Source: a virus
Reading direction: 5' to 3' (one strand)
Virus record (IMG/VR): IMGVR_UViG_3300035670_000102
Coordinates: 1 to 64,000 of that record
Length of the DNA: 64,000 bases
Position 1 is the stretch's first letter. Each line of letters opens with the position of its first letter. The notes beneath the pieces are model-generated. The model was not told the DNA's origin, ran no database searches, and worked only from the letters and a program-made list of their open reading frames with translations. This document shows, piece by piece, positions 60,029 through 64,000 of the stretch. Position numbers and translations under genes: made by a program.

Positions 60029-60547
60029 ATGTCAAGAAAAAAGACTGAGCATTACGTAAATAATAAAGAATTATTAGAAGCGATGATTGTTTATCGTTCT
60101 AAGGTTGAAAGTTCATTCTTGAAGAAGTATGATAGAAAACCAACTAAAGAAGATAGAGGAAAGCATTGGGATGGTAAACCTTCGATTCCAAATTATCTTG
60201 GAGAATGTTTTTTGAAGATCGCCACTCATTTATCATATAAACCAAATTTTGTTAATTATATGTTTAGGGATGATATGATCTCTGACGGAATTGAAAATTG
60301 CGTCCAATACATTCACAATTTTGATCCAGAAAAATCAAAGAATCCTTTTGCCTACTTCACTCAGATTATTCACTACGCATTCCTGAGAAGAATTCAAAAG
60401 GAAAAGAAGCAGTTGGATATTAAGACCAAGATCATTGAACGCACAGGGTTTGATGAGGTTATGATGGTTGACGATAGCTTGCTTTCTGGCAGCAGTTCGG
60501 ACTATAATACCATTAAAGATAATATTCAATACAGAAATAACAGATGA
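60029..60547 (+). CDS. gp55: late sigma factor gp55 (172 aa)
   Basis: Directs host RNA polymerase to TATAAATA late promoters; T4 gp55 is 185 aa. The region-2 core FRDDMISDGIENCVQYIHNF DPEKSKNPFAYFTQIIHYAF LRRIQKEKKQ is highly typical. The C-terminus lacks extended sigma region 4, as in T4. Overlaps gp47 by ATGA. Confidence 0.95.
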   Translation: MSRKKTEHYVNNKELLEAMIVYRSKVESSFLKKYDRKPTKEDRGKHWDGKPSIPNYLGECFLKIATHLSYKPNFVNYMFRDDMISDGIENCVQYIHNFDPEKSKNPFAYFTQIIHYAFLRRIQKEKKQLDIKTKIIERTGFDEVMMVDDSLLSGSSSDYNTIKDNIQYRNNR

Positions 60548-61581
60548 AGATTGCCATTTTAACCGATAGTCACTACGGGGCAAGAAAAGGTTCTAAGTAT
60601 CTTCACGATCACTTTGAACTCTTTTATAAGAATGTCTTCTTCCCTGCTTTAAAAGAACACGGGGTAGAAGCAGTTATTCATATGGGTGATGCTTTTGATA
60701 GTCGCAAATCAATTGATTATCAAAGTTTGGAATGGGCAAAGAGAGTTGTATTTGAACCTCTGCGGGATTATGAGGTTCATATGATTGTTGGTAATCACGA
60801 TTGTTATTATAAGAATACCAATAGCGTCAATTCTCCAAGCCTGCTTCTTCAGACCTATCCTAACATTCGCACTTATAGTTCCCCACAAACGGTCAAAGTT
60901 GGCGGTCTAGACATTATGATGGTTCCTTGGATTTGTAGTGAGAATTATGATGAAACTTTAAATCAAATCAAAAAGACCAAAGCAAATGTTGCGATGGGGC
61001 ATTTGGAACTTCAAGGATTTCGTGTAAATAGAAATCTTATAATGGAAGAACATGGAATCGATCCAAAGATTTTTGATAAGTTTACCAAAGTATTTTCAGG
61101 TCACTATCACACTCGTTCTGATAATGGGAAGATTTTTTATCTTGGCAATCCTTATGAGATGTATTGGAATGACGTAAATGATCAAAGAGGATTTCATATT
61201 TTTGATACGGAAATCCTTACTCATACACCAATTAATAATCCTTATAAATTGTTTTATCACATTTATTATGAAGACACTCCTTATCAGATTTTTGATGCAA
61301 CTGAGTATGAAAATAAAATTGTTAAGGTAATTGTTCGTAAAAAGTCAAAACCAAAAGATTTTGAAAAGTTCATTGATAAGCTATATACTGCTGGTATTCA
61401 AGAGCTCAAGATCGTTGAAAACTTTGATATTCGAGAGAGTGAAGATTTTGAGATTGATGAAGAAGAGAGTACTATTTCAATTCTAAATCGATATATTGAT
61501 GAAGCAGAATTTGAATTTGATAAGAACATTATTAAGGGCATATTTCAAGATCTTTACAAACAAGTTTGCGAAGTAGAGTAA
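60544..61581 (+). CDS. gp47: recombination nuclease subunit gp47 (Mre11/SbcD-type, 345 aa)
   Basis: T4 gp47 is 339 aa. Metallophosphoesterase motifs: LTDSHYG (D8, H10), MGDAFDS, VGNHDC, GHLELQG and FSGHYHTRSD. Works with gp46 as the Mre11-Rad50-type complex that resects DNA ends for recombination-dependent replication and degrades host DNA. Active-site residues are all present. Confidence 0.95.
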   Translation: MKIAILTDSHYGARKGSKYLHDHFELFYKNVFFPALKEHGVEAVIHMGDAFDSRKSIDYQSLEWAKRVVFEPLRDYEVHMIVGNHDCYYKNTNSVNSPSLLLQTYPNIRTYSSPQTVKVGGLDIMMVPWICSENYDETLNQIKKTKANVAMGHLELQGFRVNRNLIMEEHGIDPKIFDKFTKVFSGHYHTRSDNGKIFYLGNPYEMYWNDVNDQRGFHIFDTEILTHTPINNPYKLFYHIYYEDTPYQIFDATEYENKIVKVIVRKKSKPKDFEKFIDKLYTAGIQELKIVENFDIRESEDFEIDEEESTISILNRYIDEAEFEFDKNIIKGIFQDLYKQVCEVE

Positions 61582-61857
61582 ATGTTTCTTCTTACACTCA
61601 GAGATAGAAAAGACGATGGAGCATACGCAGTTCAAGACCAATATGGTCATAAAGTATTATTTCTATTTGAGGAAGAAGATGATGCAACTCGTTACGCTTT
61701 GATGCTGGAAGATCAAGAAGATACTGAAATGGATGTTGTGGAAGTTGATGATGAGCTTGCAATTAAGACCTGTAAGATGTATAATTATCGGTATGCGGTC
61801 ATAACTCCTGACGACATTGTAATTCCTCCTAAGAATGTTAGTATTTCACAAGATTAA
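61582..61857 (+). CDS. conserved cyanophage hypothetical (91 aa)
   Basis: Starts directly after the gp47 stop: MFLLTLRDRKDDGAYAVQDQ ... YALMLEDQEDTEMDVVEVDD. Beta-alpha-beta acidic protein. Found between gp47 and gp46 in cyanophages. Its 3' end contains the gp46 start (23-bp overlap), so expression of the two is linked. Confidence 0.75.
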   Translation: MFLLTLRDRKDDGAYAVQDQYGHKVLFLFEEEDDATRYALMLEDQEDTEMDVVEVDDELAIKTCKMYNYRYAVITPDDIVIPPKNVSISQD

Positions 61858-63550
61858 ATGGAAAAATTTTCTTTCGACTGGAAATCAGTGGACGGAAGTT
61901 GATTTTGAAAAACACCATACAAATTTAATTATTGGTACGAATGGTGCGGGTAAATCCACTGTGTTGGATGCGCTTACATTTGTCCTTTTTAATAAACCGT
62001 TTAGACGTATTAATAAACCACAACTTGTTAACACAACAAACGAAAAGGATTGCCTTGTAGAGATTGAGTTTACAATTAATAATAAAGATTATTTGGTTCG
62101 TCGTGGAATTAAACCAAATATTTTTGACATAGAAGTAAATGGAATCGCTCTTCATAAAGAAGCAGATGATCGTGCCAATCAGAAAATACTTGAGGAAAAT
62201 ATTCTCAAATTAAATTATCGTAGTTTTACTCAAATTGTAATTTTGGGTAGTAGTACTTTTGTACCTTTTATGCAATTGGCGACATCGCATCGTCGTGAAG
62301 TGATTGAAGATCTTTTGGATATTCGTATTTTCTCTGCGATGAATAATCTTATCAAAGATAAGATTCGTGAGAAAAAGGATCAGATTAAATCTCTTGAATT
62401 TAAGAAAGAAACTCTTAAGGATAAGATGAAGATGCAGCAGAGTTTCATTGAGGAACTTGAGAATCGTGGTAATGCCAATATCAATGCCAATAAAGAAAAG
62501 ATTGCCAATTTAGATTCTGAAATTGGTGATTATATGACTCATATTTCTACCGTAGAATCTTCACTTGTTGACAAAACTAAATTGCAAGAAGAATTGATTG
62601 GTGCTGGAGATAAATTATTAAAATTGAATAATCTCAAAGGTAAACTCTCACAAAAAGTATCTACAATTACTCAAGAGCATAAGTTTTTTACAGAAAATAC
62701 GGTATGCCCTACTTGCACACAAACGATCGAAGAAGAGTTTCGATTAAATAGAATTGCAGACGCTCAAAATAAAGCAAAGGAACTCCAGAAAGGTTTTCAA
62801 GAACTTGAGGAGACTATAAAGTTAGAACAGGAACGAGAGCGTCAATTCACAGTTCTATCTAAGGAGATTACGAAACTCAACCATGAGATTTCTCAAAACA
62901 ATACTCGGATTTCACTCAACCAGAGGCAAATCAGAGACCTTGAATCTGAAATTCAAACTATTACCCAAAACCTTGCAAATAGAAATACTGAACATGAGAA
63001 GTTAGAGGAATTTCAAGACAATCTCCAAAAAACATTCGAAGACCTTTCAAAGAAAAAAGAAGAAATCGTTTATTACGATTTTGCCTACTCCTTACTTAAG
63101 GATGACGGTGTAAAAACAAAAATTATCAAAAAATATCTTCCATTCATCAATCAGCAAGTAAATCGTTATTTGCAAATGATGGACTTTTACATTAACTTCC
63201 AACTTGATGAAGAGTTTAATGAAAGTGTCAAATCTCCCATTCACGAAGACTTTTCTTATAGTTCTTTCAGTGAGGGTGAAAAGGCAAGAATTGATTTGAG
63301 TTTGTTATTTGCCTGGCGTGAAGTTGCAAGACTGAAGAATTCTGTAAACTGCAATATTCTCTTATTTGATGAAGTTTTTGATTCTTCTCTCGATGGATTT
63401 GGTGCTGATGAGTTTTTAAAGATTATTCGGTATGTTGTGAAAGATGCTAACATCTTTGTTATTTCGCACAAGTCTGATTTGCACGATAAGTTTGATAGTG
63501 TGATTAAGTTTGAAAAGAAAAACGGGTTCTCTTATAAAAATGAATTATGA
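61835..63550 (+). CDS. gp46: recombination nuclease subunit gp46 (Rad50/SbcC-type, 571 aa)
   Basis: T4 gp46 is 560 aa. Start at ATG 61835 inside the previous gene is needed for the conserved N-terminus FHKIKWKNFLSTG. Walker A GTNGAGKST (K40), long coiled coils around a zinc hook CPTC (C291, C294), ABC signature FSEGEKARIDLS (from 478), Walker B LLFDEVFD (D512, E513). Partner of gp47. Confidence 0.96.
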   Translation: MLVFHKIKWKNFLSTGNQWTEVDFEKHHTNLIIGTNGAGKSTVLDALTFVLFNKPFRRINKPQLVNTTNEKDCLVEIEFTINNKDYLVRRGIKPNIFDIEVNGIALHKEADDRANQKILEENILKLNYRSFTQIVILGSSTFVPFMQLATSHRREVIEDLLDIRIFSAMNNLIKDKIREKKDQIKSLEFKKETLKDKMKMQQSFIEELENRGNANINANKEKIANLDSEIGDYMTHISTVESSLVDKTKLQEELIGAGDKLLKLNNLKGKLSQKVSTITQEHKFFTENTVCPTCTQTIEEEFRLNRIADAQNKAKELQKGFQELEETIKLEQERERQFTVLSKEITKLNHEISQNNTRISLNQRQIRDLESEIQTITQNLANRNTEHEKLEEFQDNLQKTFEDLSKKKEEIVYYDFAYSLLKDDGVKTKIIKKYLPFINQQVNRYLQMMDFYINFQLDEEFNESVKSPIHEDFSYSSFSEGEKARIDLSLLFAWREVARLKNSVNCNILLFDEVFDSSLDGFGADEFLKIIRYVVKDANIFVISHKSDLHDKFDSVIKFEKKNGFSYKNEL

Positions 63551-63669
63551 CAGAAGATAAAGTGGTACAAGGACAAGACTGGTTGGACCGACTTGTTGAT
63601 AGAATTGGAGAATGGATGGATTCACTCACGGAGAAAAATGAAAGTTCCAAACTGGCAACACCACTCTAA
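63547..63669 (+). CDS. hypothetical protein (40 aa)
   Basis: Overlaps gp46 by ATGA. MTEDKVVQGQDWLDRLVDRI... to SKLATPL: one amphipathic helix. No family recognised; the tight coupling suggests it is translated. Confidence 0.5.
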   Translation: MTEDKVVQGQDWLDRLVDRIGEWMDSLTEKNESSKLATPL

Positions 63670-63784
63670 AAAGGATCAGAAGCGGACACTCAAACCGCAA
63701 GCACTCCGACAAGCAAAGGCACGTCGCCAAGCACTCAAGAAGCGTCTCCAACACGGGGACGCTTCTTCTTTTATAAATAACTAA
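63638..63784 (+). CDS. small very basic protein (48 aa)
   Basis: MKVPNWQHHSKKDQKRTLKP..., Lys/Arg/Gln-rich helix. It begins inside the preceding gene in another frame; its last 16 codons run through a terminator hairpin and the late promoter. An in-frame ATG at 63593 exists but is less likely. Could bind nucleic acid; moderate confidence that it is a gene. Confidence 0.45.
   Translation: MKVPNWQHHSKKDQKRTLKPQALRQAKARRQALKKRLQHGDASSFINN
63737..63771 (+). terminator. 13-bp terminator hairpin
   Basis: AAGAAGCGTCTCC (63737-63749), loop AACAC, GGGGACGCTTCTT (63755-63767) with one G-U pair, followed by CTTTT. Strong intrinsic terminator ending the gp46 transcript; it overlaps the 3' end of the 48-aa ORF. 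Confidence 0.85.
63772..63779 (+). promoter_or_regulatory. late promoter TATAAATA
   Basis: Exact consensus directly after the terminator and 20 bp before the last ATG of the window, so a new late unit starts here. Confidence 0.8.
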
Positions 63785-63799
63785 AAAGTATTCATAAAA

Positions 63800-64000
63800 A
63801 TGGCACAAGAAGAAGGAAGAAGAGCAAGAAAAAGATCTAAAAATGCACCATCTTATGATGAAGTAAAGACAAAAATTGATGCTAAAGAGAAGGCAGCGGC
63901 AGAAAGAAAAGCAGCAAGATCTGCCGCAAAAAAACCTTTAACTCCCGCAGAAAGATATGAGCAAGAAAAGGATGCAAGAGCAAAAAAAGGTTCATCTGGA
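63800..64000 (+). CDS. highly charged protein, N-terminal part (cut by window edge)
   Basis: 67 codons visible: MAQEEGRRARKRSKNAPSYD ... LTPAERYEQEKDARAKKGSS. Lys/Arg/Glu/Ala-rich, probably helical or disordered; no stop before the edge. The composition fits a DNA-associated virion or scaffold protein, but I do not recognise it. Driven by the late promoter at 63772. Confidence 0.65.
   Translation, partial: MAQEEGRRARKRSKNAPSYDEVKTKIDAKEKAAAERKAARSAAKKPLTPAERYEQEKDARAKKGSSG

Overview
The window is a piece of a large T4-type (Straboviridae-like/T4-like myovirus) cyanophage genome. All recognisable genes are on the + strand. The evidence is a nearly complete T4 virion gene block (gp25, gp6, a giant gp7, gp8, gp13, gp14, gp15, gp16, gp17, gp18, gp19, gp20, a gp67-like protein, gp21, gp22, gp23) followed by gp3, uvsY, uvsW, gp55, gp47 and gp46. 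That order is the one I know from cyanobacterial T4-like phages. Other cyanophage hallmarks are the SPFH/prohibitin-like protein at the left edge, a phage speD, a giant YHYH-containing baseplate protein and many short conserved cyanophage proteins. The host is therefore probably a Synechococcus-like cyanobacterium; this is inference, not shown directly.

Layout. (1) 1-3.0 kb: end of an SPFH protein, small genes, and a covalent-nucleotidyltransferase-like protein. (2) 3.0-4.3 kb: a protein with a T4 internal-protein-type capsid-targeting leader and an ADP-ribosyltransferase-like C-terminal half. (3) 4.3-8.1 kb: a hyperplastic region of tiny, often ATGA-overlapping genes, a tRNA-Leu(UAA), and a repeated odd palindrome ATCTCG(A/T)CGAGAT. 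(4) 8.1-12.9 kb: a less AT-rich array of mostly single-gene cassettes. Nearly every gene is closed by a G-run/C-run hairpin and several have near-identical leaders. The array is interrupted at 10.6-11.3 kb by non-coding DNA with tandem repeats, a 24-nt inverted repeat, iteron-like repeats and a GC-rich island. (5) 12.9-15.6 kb: AbrB-like, glycosyltransferase-like and speD genes. (6) 15.6-56.6 kb: the AT-rich late morphogenesis block (baseplate, neck, terminase, tail, portal, head). (7) 56.6-63.8 kb: a packaged RlpA-like protein, gp3 and the recombination/late-transcription genes uvsY, uvsW, gp55, gp47, gp46. The window ends inside a basic charged protein.

How the genes work together. gp55 is the late sigma factor. 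TATAAATA-type late promoters stand in front of gp8, gp18, the gp67-like gene, gp22 and other late genes, so late transcription of the structural block is probably gp55-driven. gp20, the gp67-like protein, gp22, gp21 and gp23 build and mature the prohead; gp16/gp17 package DNA, and gp46/47, UvsW and UvsY support recombination-dependent replication that makes the packaging substrate. Three proteins (at 3.0, 44.6 and 56.6 kb) carry a leader that gp21 would be expected to cleave inside the prohead, which suggests a set of head-packaged, possibly injected, proteins.

The most interesting unexplained items are: the candidate packaged ADP-ribosyltransferase with two leader motifs; the leader-bearing RlpA-like protein; the palindromic repeat family; the iteron/cruciform region; the cassette array; and the GxGY repeat shared by four tail/neck proteins.
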